Below are positions 1 through 7,384 of a stretch of 11,177 nt of DNA, in pieces (the stretch's first letter is position 1; each line of letters begins with the position of its first letter). Both the position numbers and the translations under genes were made by a program. This DNA comes from an uncultured Lachnospiraceae bacterium (GTDB taxonomy: Bacteria > Bacillota > Clostridia > Lachnospirales > Lachnospiraceae), in the NCBI GenBank assembly GCA_947177465.1, contig CAMWUP010000041.1:1-11177 (forward strand). Direction: 5' to 3'. Under the pieces are notes generated by a model, which had not been told where the DNA came from, did not search any database, and saw only the letters and a list, made by a program, of their open reading frames with translations.

Positions 1-83
1 TTTCACGGCAATATCCTTGGGACAGCTTCTTAACAATATTCTATGTCGGGATAAGAAAAGAAATGAAGGAATGGGGGCGCAAA

Positions 84-782
84 ATGCGGCTGGACAAATT
101 TTTATGCGAAGCGGGCGCAGGTACGAGAAGCGAAGTGAAGCAGCTGATCAGAAAGGGCGCCGCCGCTGTAAACGGCGAAATAGAGAAGGCGGCGGACAGA
201 AAAGTAGAAAAATCCGACCATGTAACGCTCTATGGCAGGACTCTTTCTTACCAAAGATTCCGCTATTATCTTTTAAACAAGCCGTCCGGCGTGATAACGG
301 CAACCAAAGATAAAAGAGAGCGTACTGTTATGGAGCTGCTGCAGGGAATAGACGTCAGGGACCTTTTTCCGGTGGGAAGGCTGGATAAGGATACGGAAGG
401 TCTTTTACTGATTACCAATGACGGTGAACTGGCGCACAGACTGCTTTCTCCCAGAAAGCATGTGGATAAGACCTATTTTGTCAGAACAAAACTGCCGCTG
501 TCTGAAACGGCGGCGGAAAGGCTTACAGAAGGCGTCAATATCGGAGAGGCAAAGCTGACGCTGCCGGCTGTAGTAAAACGGCTTACGGACACAGAAATGG
601 AGCTTACTATCAAAGAAGGACGTTTCCATCAGATTAAGCGTATGCTGTACGCCGTGGGCAATGAAGTTATCTATTTGAAGCGCCTCTCTATGGGACCGCT
701 GAGACTGCCTGCAGATTTGAAGGCTGGAGCGTTCAGGGAGCTTACAGAGGAAGAGATAAGAGGACTGCGGGAGGGTATGTAA
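84..782 (+). CDS. rsuA: RsuA-family 16S rRNA pseudouridine synthase (S4 domain)
   Basis: The protein converts a uridine in ribosomal RNA to pseudouridine. By resemblance to RsuA of E. coli and YtzG of Bacillus the target is probably U516 of 16S rRNA, but the sequence alone cannot separate this from RluB-type enzymes acting on 23S rRNA. The N-terminus (MRLDKFLCEAG) begins an S4 RNA-binding domain of about 60 residues. The synthase domain carries the signature GRLDKDTEGLLLITNDG, with catalytic Asp at residue 101, and the later motif EGRFHQIKRML. The length of 232 aa is normal for the family. I chose ATG 84 because family members usually begin at MRLDKFL. An in-frame ATG at 63 would add seven residues (MKEWGRK), and neither start has a textbook ribosome binding site. 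Bases 1-33 may hold the end of an upstream gene, with a TAA at 31-33 in another frame, but too little is visible to call it. Family assignment is firm; the target base is inferred. Confidence 0.93.
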   Translation: MRLDKFLCEAGAGTRSEVKQLIRKGAAAVNGEIEKAADRKVEKSDHVTLYGRTLSYQRFRYYLLNKPSGVITATKDKRERTVMELLQGIDVRDLFPVGRLDKDTEGLLLITNDGELAHRLLSPRKHVDKTYFVRTKLPLSETAAERLTEGVNIGEAKLTLPAVVKRLTDTEMELTIKEGRFHQIKRMLYAVGNEVIYLKRLSMGPLRLPADLKAGAFRELTEEEIRGLREGM

Positions 783-809
783 ACCGCAAAATAAAAGAAA
801 GGCATTGCA

Positions 810-1484
810 ATGCAAGTGAAGGAAAACCCCTTAAAGAAAAAAATTACCGAATATGAAGCCATTATATTTGATTTGGACGGCACACTGGTGGATTCCATGT
901 GGATGTGGCAAAAAATTGATATTGAATATCTGGGACGATTTGGCATTGCGCTGCCGGAGAGCCTGCAGAATGAAATTGAAGGCATGAGTTTTTCCGAGAC
1001 GGCAGCTTACTTTAAGGAAAGATTCAAGCTTGCGGATTCCCTTGAGACGATTAAATCTGACTGGAACGCAATGGCATGCGACAAATACAGAAACGAGGTT
1101 CCCTTTAAGGAAAAAGCACAGGCATTTCTGGAATATTGTAAAGGGCTTAATCTTAAACTCGGCATTGCCACAAGCAATTCAAAAGTGCTTGTGGAGAGCG
1201 CGGCAGAGGCGCTTTCCCTGCATCGGTACTTTTCCTGTATCATGACTGCGTGCGAGGTAAACAAAGGAAAGCCAGCGCCGGATATTTATCTGGCTGTCGC
1301 AGAAAGACTGGGGATAAGTCCTGAGAAATGTCTGGTGTTTGAGGATATTCTTCCAGGTATTCAGGCAGGCAAAAACGCGGGAATGTCTGTCTGTGCGGTG
1401 GAGGATGCGTATTCTGCCGGTATCAGGGAAGAAAAACGCAGGCTGGCAGATTTTTTTATTGAAAGCTACGCTGCGCTTTTGTAA
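810..1484 (+). CDS. HAD-superfamily hydrolase, beta-phosphoglucomutase/phosphatase type
   Basis: This is a cytoplasmic haloacid dehalogenase-superfamily enzyme of 224 aa that should transfer or hydrolyse a phosphate through an aspartyl-phosphate intermediate. All four motifs are present. Motif I is FDLDGTLVDS, with nucleophile Asp21 and acid/base Asp23. Motif II is ATSNS around Thr121/Ser122. Motif III is the lysine of GKPAPDIY, Lys154. Motif IV is the acidic pair Glu178-Asp179 in VFEDILPGI. The segment between motifs I and II (about residues 30-105) is an alpha-helical cap of subfamily I, as in beta-phosphoglucomutase and phosphoglycolate phosphatase. The substrate cannot be read from sequence. 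The gene starts 27 bases after the rsuA-like gene, with a weak AGAAAGG at 796-802 as ribosome binding site. The two are probably co-transcribed, though no shared function is implied. A perfect 12-base palindrome, GCATTGCAATGC, covers the start codon at 802-813. Confidence 0.92.
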   Translation: MQVKENPLKKKITEYEAIIFDLDGTLVDSMWMWQKIDIEYLGRFGIALPESLQNEIEGMSFSETAAYFKERFKLADSLETIKSDWNAMACDKYRNEVPFKEKAQAFLEYCKGLNLKLGIATSNSKVLVESAAEALSLHRYFSCIMTACEVNKGKPAPDIYLAVAERLGISPEKCLVFEDILPGIQAGKNAGMSVCAVEDAYSAGIREEKRRLADFFIESYAALL

Positions 1485-1496
1485 GTACCAAATGTT

Positions 1497-1502
1497 TATA
1501 AT
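1497..1502 (+). promoter_or_regulatory. Lone -10-like TATAAT upstream of the radical SAM gene
   Basis: A perfect TATAAT lies in the 58-base gap before the YgiQ-type gene. At spacings of 15 to 18 bases upstream I see no good -35 (the bases are GCGCTT or GCTTTT). A TG sits one base too far upstream for a standard extended -10. It may be a weak promoter or chance. Confidence 0.22.
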
Positions 1503-1542
1503 TTCGTTTCAGCAGCATTGACTTGTACGGAGGTGAAGTGGT

Positions 1543-3474
1543 TTGAACAACGGTTTTTTACCCATATGCAGACAGGATATGGAGGAAAGAAATATAGAGC
1601 AGTTTGACTTTGTCTACATTATCGGAGATGCCTATGTAGACCACCCATCCTTTGGGCATGCCGTTATCAGCAGGGTTTTAGAAGCACACGGCTACAGTGT
1701 CGGCATCCTTTCACAACCGGACTGGAAGGATGATAAGAGCATCACCCTGTTAGGAAGACCGAGGCTTGCATTTTTGGTAAGCGGCGGCAATATGGACAGC
1801 ATGGTAAACCATTATTCTGTATCCAAGAAAAGAAGAAGCACAGATGCCTACTCGCCGGGCGGAAAAAGCGGGAAACGTCCGGACTATGCAACGGTTGTAT
1901 ATGGCAACCTGATTCGAAGAACCTATAGAGACGTTCCGATTATCATTGGCGGTATCGAAGCAAGTCTCAGGCGGATGGCGCATTACGACTACTGGTCGGA
2001 TAAATTCAAGCGTTCCATTCTGCTTGACTCTCAGGCGGATATCATATCCTACGGAATGGGGGAAAAGAGCATTGTGGAGCTTGCGGATGCCTTAGACAGC
2101 GGGATTGCCGTCTCAGATATCACGTTTATTCAGGGTACTGTTTACAAGACAAAACGACGGGAAAATATTTATGACGGACTGTGGCTTCCTGATTATGATA
2201 CCATGAAGGCAAATCCGGCCAAATATGCGGAAAGCTTTGCCATACAGTATGAAAATACCGACCCGTTTACCGGCAGGGTGCTGGTGGAGGAATATGCAGG
2301 CGGCGTCTGTGTTGTGCAGAACCCGCCCCAGCCGCCTTTGAGCACGGCAGAAATGGATGAGATTTATGCGCTTCCTTACATGCGGACCTACCATCCCTCC
2401 TATGAGCAGGAAGGGGGCGTGCCGGCTATTTCGGAAATAAAATTTTCCTTAATCAGTAACAGGGGATGCTTCGGCGGCTGCAGCTTTTGTGCCCTGACCT
2501 TTCATCAGGGCCGTATCGTCCAGACGAGAAGTCATGAATCTATTCTTGCGGAAGCCGTGCTTCTGACAAAGGACAAGGATTTTAAAGGATATATTCACGA
2601 TGTAGGCGGACCGACAGCCAATTTCAGGCATCCATCGTGTGAAAAGCAGTTAAAAAGCGGCGTCTGTAAAAACAAACAATGCCTTTTTCCCTCGCCCTGT
2701 AAAAATATCAGGGCAGAACATGCGGATTACCTTTCCCTGCTTCGCAAGCTGCGAAAACTGCCCGGTGTCAAGAAGGTGTTTATCCGTTCCGGCATCCGAT
2801 TTGACTATCTGCTTGCCGATGCCGACGACAGTTTCTTTCGGGAGTTGGTACAGTTTCATGTCAGCGGGCAGCTTAAGGTAGCGCCGGAGCATATTTCAGA
2901 CAAGGTACTAAAGCGCATGGGAAAGCCGGAAAATGCAGTTTACGGGCGTTTTGTGGAAAAGTATAGGCATCTCAATGAACAGTTTGGACTGAAGCAGTAT
3001 CTAGTGCCGTATCTGATGTCCTCTCATCCCGGCTCTACTTTAAAGGAGGCGGTGGAGCTTGCGGAGTATCTTAGAGATTTGGGATATATGCCGGAGCAGG
3101 TACAAGACTTTTATCCGACACCGTCAACCATTTCCACGGTAATGTATTATACCGGAATCGACCCGCGGGATATGAGTCAGGTGTATGTGTGCCGCAATCC
3201 GCATGAAAAAGCCATGCAGCGTGCCCTGATTCAGTACCGGAATCCGAAAAATTACGATTTGGTGTGCGAAGCGCTGCACGCCGCCAAGAGAGAGGATTTA
3301 ATTGGTTTCGGAAAGCAATGCCTCGTGCGTCCGAGAAAAACAGTACAGAAGGACGGTATCCAGAGAAAGGAAAAACGGAATAATACTCCCCAAAAACCGG
3401 AGAAAACAGGCAGGGAGAAACCGAAAAAAACAATCAGAAATATTCACAAAAAGAAAAGAAAGGTGGAATCATAA
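1543..3474 (+). CDS. ygiQ: YgiQ-family radical SAM protein (UPF0313)
   Basis: This 643-aa protein belongs to the YgiQ family, a widespread group of radical SAM enzymes whose reaction is unknown. Residues 309, 313 and 316 form the cysteine triad C-x3-C-x2-C (CFGGCSFC) that binds the 4Fe-4S cluster used to cleave S-adenosylmethionine. The N-terminal region (about residues 20-300) has the cobalamin-binding-like fold typical of the family, with conserved stretches such as GDAYVDHPSFGHAVISR and IIIGGIEASLRR. Further cysteines, CEKQLKSGVCKNKQCLFPSPC, follow the triad and are usual for YgiQ. The last 45 or so residues are extremely lysine- and arginine-rich and look disordered. The start is TTG, chosen because CGGAGGTGA at 1528-1536 sits nine bases upstream; the next in-frame ATG (1579) has no comparable site. 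The stop TAA shares its last base with the ATG of the following gene, so translation of the two is probably coupled. Confidence 0.93.
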   Translation: MNNGFLPICRQDMEERNIEQFDFVYIIGDAYVDHPSFGHAVISRVLEAHGYSVGILSQPDWKDDKSITLLGRPRLAFLVSGGNMDSMVNHYSVSKKRRSTDAYSPGGKSGKRPDYATVVYGNLIRRTYRDVPIIIGGIEASLRRMAHYDYWSDKFKRSILLDSQADIISYGMGEKSIVELADALDSGIAVSDITFIQGTVYKTKRRENIYDGLWLPDYDTMKANPAKYAESFAIQYENTDPFTGRVLVEEYAGGVCVVQNPPQPPLSTAEMDEIYALPYMRTYHPSYEQEGGVPAISEIKFSLISNRGCFGGCSFCALTFHQGRIVQTRSHESILAEAVLLTKDKDFKGYIHDVGGPTANFRHPSCEKQLKSGVCKNKQCLFPSPCKNIRAEHADYLSLLRKLRKLPGVKKVFIRSGIRFDYLLADADDSFFRELVQFHVSGQLKVAPEHISDKVLKRMGKPENAVYGRFVEKYRHLNEQFGLKQYLVPYLMSSHPGSTLKEAVELAEYLRDLGYMPEQVQDFYPTPSTISTVMYYTGIDPRDMSQVYVCRNPHEKAMQRALIQYRNPKNYDLVCEALHAAKREDLIGFGKQCLVRPRKTVQKDGIQRKEKRNNTPQKPEKTGREKPKKTIRNIHKKKRKVES

Positions 3475-4238
3475 TGAAAAATATTATTATTATTACGGGA
3501 GCATCCTCCGGAATCGGGCAGGAATTTGCATTACAGATGGATACGGCGTTTTCCAATATCGACGAATTCTGGCTGATAGCCCGCAGGGAAGAACGACTTT
3601 TAGAGCTTGCACAGGTTATGGAGCATGCGACCAGGCTGATTACCATGGACGTGTCAGATGAATACGCAATGGATGATTTTGAAAGACTTCTGGAGGAATC
3701 CGACGTAACGGTGCGTATGTTGATTAACGCCGCCGGTTTCGGACTGCTGGGCGCATTTGAAGACATTCCCTTGGAAGAACAGACGGAAATGCTTTTCGTC
3801 AACTGTGAAGCGCTGACAAAAATGACGTATATTACGCTGCCCTATATGGCGCGCGGAAGCCGGATTATTCAGATGGCATCCTCTGCTGCTTTTTTGCCGC
3901 AGCCGGATTTTGCCGTATATGCTGCGACAAAATCCTATGTACTCAGTCTGTCAAGAGCGCTGAATGCAGAGCTGCGGTACAGAGGGATTTATGTAACCGC
4001 AGTCTGTCCCGGACCGGTTTACACGGAATTTTTTGACATTGCAGAACAGTATGGAAGCACACTTGCCGTAAAGAAGCTGGTTATGATTACTTCGGAGAAA
4101 TGTGTATCCGCAGCGTTGCGCGCTTCCTATCACAAACGTGATATGGCAGTTCCTGGAATCCCCATGAAGGCATTTTTGCTTGCCACAAAGCTTCTGCCGC
4201 AGGAGGGCATACTCCGTATACTGGCATTGCTGCAATAG
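3474..4238 (+). CDS. Short-chain dehydrogenase/reductase (SDR) family oxidoreductase
   Basis: This 254-aa protein is a classical short-chain dehydrogenase. Such enzymes oxidise or reduce an alcohol/carbonyl pair with NAD(P)H. The N-terminal Rossmann fold shows the nucleotide-binding TGASSGIG (residues 8-15). Two arginines after the second strand (Arg37-Arg38, in LIARREERL) suggest NADPH rather than NADH. The structural NAAG motif lies at 85-88. The catalytic set is Asn110, Ser136 or Ser137, Tyr149 and Lys153 (YAATK), followed by PGPVYTEF. The C-terminal 50 residues (MAVPGIPMKAFLLATKLLP) resemble the membrane-proximal tails of SDRs annotated as DltE/YqjQ-like, and the substrate is unknown. The ATG overlaps the stop codon of the radical SAM gene (TAATG), and AAAGGTGG at 3459-3466 is its ribosome binding site. 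The pair is most likely one transcript. Confidence 0.93.
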   Translation: MKNIIIITGASSGIGQEFALQMDTAFSNIDEFWLIARREERLLELAQVMEHATRLITMDVSDEYAMDDFERLLEESDVTVRMLINAAGFGLLGAFEDIPLEEQTEMLFVNCEALTKMTYITLPYMARGSRIIQMASSAAFLPQPDFAVYAATKSYVLSLSRALNAELRYRGIYVTAVCPGPVYTEFFDIAEQYGSTLAVKKLVMITSEKCVSAALRASYHKRDMAVPGIPMKAFLLATKLLPQEGILRILALLQ

Positions 4239-4246
4239 ACGTTACA

Positions 4247-4275
4247 TTGCATTTTGGAGGCTGATACAGTATAAT
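4247..4275 (+). promoter_or_regulatory. Predicted sigma-A promoter of the HD-GYP gene cluster
   Basis: TTGCAT (4247-4252, three of six bases matching the -35 consensus) is followed after exactly 17 bases by a perfect TATAAT (4270-4275). Transcription would start near 4282, immediately before the hairpin at 4289-4307, which would then form the very 5' end of the RNA. It is placed right for the membrane HD-GYP gene and the three genes after it. The weak -35 keeps confidence moderate. Confidence 0.5.
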
Positions 4276-4282
4276 GGATATG

Positions 4283-4307
4283 AAAAAAAGGCTGCCCCAA
4301 ACAGCCT
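4283..4307 (-). terminator. Intrinsic terminator facing the minus strand
   Basis: AGGCTG (4289-4294) and CAGCCT (4302-4307) form a perfect six-base stem with a seven-base loop. On the + strand it is preceded by seven A residues (4283-4289) and is not followed by T residues. Read on the - strand it is therefore a standard stem plus T-tract terminator. There is no minus-strand gene in the window for it to end. Confidence 0.6.
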
Positions 4308-4343
4308 GTGTGTAAAATGGCGGAATACTTTGGAGAAAAAGGA

Positions 4344-5663
4344 ATGTTTCACGGAAAAAATAAGCTGCTTCTTATCAATATTTTTTCTATACTTGCGATG
4401 CTGATAATCGGTCTTACGCTTTTTTCCTATTTGCAGCATATGGAGAAGCAGCCTTTTTATGCTTTTTGCCGGAATGTATCTGAAGCCGCGCAGGAAGAGG
4501 CGGCTGATACTTACGGAGAGGAGGGGCGCACTTTCCCGTCCACAGAGGAATATCAGGAAAAATATGCTGACGGACTGGCACAGGCAGATGCGTCATTTCT
4601 GGCAAATCCCAAATGTCGTCTGGAGGTCAGTGTTGCCAAACAATGGCTGGAGAATGAAGAAGATGAGATTGTCGGTGCGCAGTATGACTTTGTTTTTCAC
4701 AACGATTCTGCAAAAGATATGCTGAACTGGACGATGCTTGTCAGCGTGCCTGCGGGAAGTTATCTGGACAGCTATTGGAGTGGTGAATGTATCTATGAAC
4801 ATGATGTAATTACCATACAGCCGCTTGACTATAACCGTACCATAAAGGCGTCGTCTGATATTTCCTTTGGTTTTGTGCTTATGACGCCCCATAACGCGAC
4901 CTTTTATGCAGAGGACTGCGCCATTATTTTTTACAGGGAAAACAAGCTATGGCAGCATCCCGTGTTCTGGATTTTAATGGTATTCCTGCTTGCACTTTTT
5001 ATCGCTGACCTGGCATACGCCGTCTCCGACATCAGAATCAGAAAATATAATCTGCGTCAGGAGGCGGACCGCCGTATTATCGAACAGTCGCTGAAAACCT
5101 TTGCCAATATTATCGATGCCAAAGATGAATACACGAGAGGTCACTCCCAGCGGGTTGCTTACTATTCAAGGGAAATTGCCCGTCGGATGAATATGGATAA
5201 GGATACCTGCCGCCAGTTGTATTACATAGCTCTGCTGCATGATATCGGAAAAATAGGCATCACCGACTCTATCCTGACAAAGCCGGCGGCGCTGACTGAC
5301 AAAGAACGGGAAAACATCAAGCAGCATGTCGTAATCGGAGGCGAAATTTTAAAGGATTTTAATTCCATTCCGGGGATTGCAGAGGGCGCTATGTATCATC
5401 ATGAGAGATATGACGGTAATGGCTACGCCGCGGGATTGTCCGGCGATGCCATCCCTTTGTTTGCCCGTATTATCTGTGTGGCGGATTCTTTTGATGCCAT
5501 GAGCAGTGCAAGATGCTACCGTGGCAGGCTTGAAATGGAACATATTGTCAATGAACTGAAAACACATGCGGGAACGCAGTTTGACAAAACTATTGTTAAG
5601 TTTATGCTGGATATGATTGCAGATGGCTTTGCACCGATTTCGAGCGGTGAAGCTGAAATGTAG
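4344..5663 (+). CDS. Membrane-anchored HD-GYP domain phosphohydrolase with CBM2-like outer domain
   Basis: This 439-aa protein is a sensor-type HD-GYP protein; the family usually hydrolyses cyclic di-GMP or related cyclic dinucleotides. Residues 8-30 form a first membrane helix, about 31-205 lie outside the membrane, 207-228 form a second helix, and the HD-GYP domain occupies roughly 245-425 in the cytoplasm. The domain has GHSQRV (His267), the metal-binding HDIGKIGI (His299-Asp300), HHERYDG (352-358) and ADSFDAMSSARCYR. The usual GYP is GYA (360-362). The outer segment around residues 113-182 has a pattern of conserved aromatics (NWTM, DSYWSG, DYN, SFGFVL) recalling family 2 carbohydrate-binding modules. 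I chose ATG 4344 because GGAG at 4332-4335 lies eight bases upstream; GTG 4308 and ATG 4317 are in-frame alternatives without a good site. A promoter at 4247-4275 precedes it, and the next gene begins 17 bases after its stop. The ligand and whether the enzyme is active are unknown. Confidence 0.9.
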   Translation: MFHGKNKLLLINIFSILAMLIIGLTLFSYLQHMEKQPFYAFCRNVSEAAQEEAADTYGEEGRTFPSTEEYQEKYADGLAQADASFLANPKCRLEVSVAKQWLENEEDEIVGAQYDFVFHNDSAKDMLNWTMLVSVPAGSYLDSYWSGECIYEHDVITIQPLDYNRTIKASSDISFGFVLMTPHNATFYAEDCAIIFYRENKLWQHPVFWILMVFLLALFIADLAYAVSDIRIRKYNLRQEADRRIIEQSLKTFANIIDAKDEYTRGHSQRVAYYSREIARRMNMDKDTCRQLYYIALLHDIGKIGITDSILTKPAALTDKERENIKQHVVIGGEILKDFNSIPGIAEGAMYHHERYDGNGYAAGLSGDAIPLFARIICVADSFDAMSSARCYRGRLEMEHIVNELKTHAGTQFDKTIVKFMLDMIADGFAPISSGEAEM

Positions 5664-5680
5664 AAAGGTTAAATAACAGA

Positions 5681-6265
5681 ATGGATTTCAAACGTTTATT
5701 CACCACATCGGGGGCAAAGGGGAAGAAAAATTATATTAACAGTCAGAAAAAATATGAGATTATCCGAACTGCCATATACTTTTTTATCTCGCTTTCTCTG
5801 TTTGCCGCGGGTATTGCGTCAACCGGCACGCGCAACAATCTTCTGACCATCGTTGCCGTTTTAGGCTGCCTGCCTGCCAGTAAAAGTCTGGTTTCTGCAA
5901 TTATGTACGGTAAGTATAAAAGTCTTTCCGAAGGCGATGCGGAAACGATAGAGGCGGCAGCGGAAGGGCTTACCTGCCTATATGATTTGGTATTTACCAC
6001 AAGGGAGAAAACGTATCCTGTGCTTCACATGGCAGTTTGTGAAAATACCGTCATAGGCTATATGCCAGGTGAAAAGCTTTCAGATGCTGACTGCGCCGCA
6101 CATTTGACAACTTGTCTCAAGGTTGACGGCTGCACCGGCATTACCGTCAAAATATTTAAAGATATCCGTAAATACACAGCAAGACTTGGGCAATTAAAAG
6201 GGCCTGCGGATACGGAGAAAATAACGCAGGGAATTGTTGTTACCTTAAAGAGTATCGCCTTGTAG
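5681..6265 (+). CDS. Unrecognised two-helix membrane protein
   Basis: I do not recognise this 194-aa protein. It begins with a short basic stretch (residues 1-26, rich in Lys and Arg) and then has two hydrophobic segments, about 28-47 and 53-75, separated by a short polar turn (STGTRNN). The remaining 120 residues are soluble and of mixed alpha/beta character. The positive N-terminus would place both ends in the cytoplasm, forming a membrane hairpin with a cytoplasmic C-terminal domain. No catalytic motif is evident, although the segment containing KVDGCTGITVKIFKD looks like a compact folded domain. AAAGG at 5664-5668 may be a ribosome binding site, though the spacing to ATG is long. The gene sits 17 bases after the HD-GYP gene, and its stop codon overlaps the ribosome binding site of the RluA-type gene, so it is almost certainly in the same operon. 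Base composition is like that of its neighbours, so it is probably a real conserved gene. Confidence 0.82.
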   Translation: MDFKRLFTTSGAKGKKNYINSQKKYEIIRTAIYFFISLSLFAAGIASTGTRNNLLTIVAVLGCLPASKSLVSAIMYGKYKSLSEGDAETIEAAAEGLTCLYDLVFTTREKTYPVLHMAVCENTVIGYMPGEKLSDADCAAHLTTCLKVDGCTGITVKIFKDIRKYTARLGQLKGPADTEKITQGIVVTLKSIAL

Positions 6266-6274
6266 GAGGTTGTC

Positions 6275-7384
6275 ATGCAGTTGTTTCAAATTGGAGAAAA
6301 TCAGGCCGGCCAACGGCTTGATAAATTTCTGCATAAGTTTATGCCGGCAGCGGGAAACGGTTTTCTGTACAAGATGCTGCGCAAGAAAAATATTGTGCTG
6401 AACGGAAAAAAAGCAGAAGGAAAAGAAATTCTGGCAGTAGGGGATACTGTCTCTTTCTTTTTTTCGGACGAAACCTTTTGTCATTTTACCGGTCAGGTTG
6501 TCGGTACAGAGGCGCGTCATGCAGCGTCAGAAAGTGCTTCGCAAAGGCATACTAAAGAAGGCTCTGCCTGTAAACAGGACAGAACCGCACTGTATAAAGA
6601 GGCATATGGAGCCTTAAGAGGCATTACGATAATTTATGAAGATAAAAACATTCTGGCTGTAAACAAGCCAGCCGGTGTGCTGACACAGAGAGACAGCAGC
6701 GGAGAACCATCGCTAAACGAGTGGGTTATCGGCTATCTGCTCCATAGCGGCAGGCTTTCGGAGGATACGCTGAAAACCTTTCATCCTTCTGTACAGAACA
6801 GACTGGACCGCAACACCAGCGGTATTGTGCTCTGTGGCGTCTCACTGTCCGGCAGCCAAATGCTGTCAGAACTGATTCGCAGCAGAAAGCTCAATAAATA
6901 TTACATTACGATTGTCAAAGGAAGCATCGATGAGGCAGGCGAGCTTTCCGGTTTCCTTTCCAAAGATGAACAGAAGAATCAGGTACGGATAAACGGAGAG
7001 GAAGGCAGGGAGGTCAAAACGGCTTACAGACCCCTTGCTGTCGGAGAGGATGTCACATGTCTTGAAGTAAAGCTGATTACAGGACGCCCCCATCAAATCA
7101 GGGCGCATATGGCGTCCATCGGGCATCCGGTTATGGGAGATATGAAGTACGGGGATGCGGCGTTCAATGCAGACTGCCGGAAAAAATACGGCGTGCGCTG
7201 TCAGCTTTTACATGCTGCAAAAGTGGAGTTCCCCATGTTGTCTGAGGATTTTTCTGACTTGAGCGGCAAGGTCTTTACGGCGCCGCTTCCGGCGGTTATG
7301 AAGGAGGTATGCAGGCATGGCAACATGGAATTCCAGAGGACTGCGAGGTTCTACGCTGGAGGAATTGATAAACAGAACCAATGA
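6275..7384 (+). CDS. RluA-family 23S rRNA/tRNA pseudouridine synthase (S4 domain)
   Basis: This 369-aa enzyme isomerises a uridine in RNA, most likely 23S rRNA as for RluC or RluD, although the exact site cannot be read from sequence. An N-terminal S4 RNA-binding domain (about residues 12-60, QRLDKFLHKFM) is joined by a polar linker (about 78-112) to the catalytic domain. That domain begins at IIYEDKNILAVNKPAGVL and carries the signature NRLDRNTSGIVL, with catalytic Asp178. The usual His before RLD is Asn here, as in some Firmicutes members. Near the C-terminus GRPHQIRAHMASIGHPVMGD is the second family motif. The start is supported by AGGAGGT at 6264-6270, which overlaps the previous stop codon. 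The final 22 codons overlap the recU gene in another frame, so the tail RHGNMEFQRTARFYAGGID may be a non-conserved extension. It is a different family from the RsuA-type enzyme at the left of the window. Confidence 0.93.
   Translation: MQLFQIGENQAGQRLDKFLHKFMPAAGNGFLYKMLRKKNIVLNGKKAEGKEILAVGDTVSFFFSDETFCHFTGQVVGTEARHAASESASQRHTKEGSACKQDRTALYKEAYGALRGITIIYEDKNILAVNKPAGVLTQRDSSGEPSLNEWVIGYLLHSGRLSEDTLKTFHPSVQNRLDRNTSGIVLCGVSLSGSQMLSELIRSRKLNKYYITIVKGSIDEAGELSGFLSKDEQKNQVRINGEEGREVKTAYRPLAVGEDVTCLEVKLITGRPHQIRAHMASIGHPVMGDMKYGDAAFNADCRKKYGVRCQLLHAAKVEFPMLSEDFSDLSGKVFTAPLPAVMKEVCRHGNMEFQRTARFYAGGIDKQNQ
7301..7307 (+). promoter_or_regulatory. recU ribosome binding site inside the RluA-type gene
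   Basis: AAGGAGG lies nine bases before ATG 7317 and is the strongest ribosome binding site in this part of the window. It fixes the start of recU within the coding sequence of the preceding gene, so the 68-base overlap of the two frames is real and not a start-site error. Confidence 0.8.

Noticed and set aside
1..62. End of an upstream gene (frame ending TAA at 31-33) and a possible promoter (TTGGGA at 17-22)
   Set aside because: Only ten codons of the frame are visible and cannot be assigned. No -10 lies at proper spacing from TTGGGA, so neither is called.
17..313. A 98-codon + strand frame overlapping the pseudouridine synthase start
   Set aside because: It is highly basic and low in complexity, has no family resemblance, and overlaps a firmly recognised S4 domain in another frame.
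4274..4315. A 13-residue open frame with an upstream GGAGG
   Set aside because: The site is 13 bases from the ATG, too far, and the frame overlaps the -10 and the terminator hairpin. Transcripts from the predicted promoter would start after its ATG.
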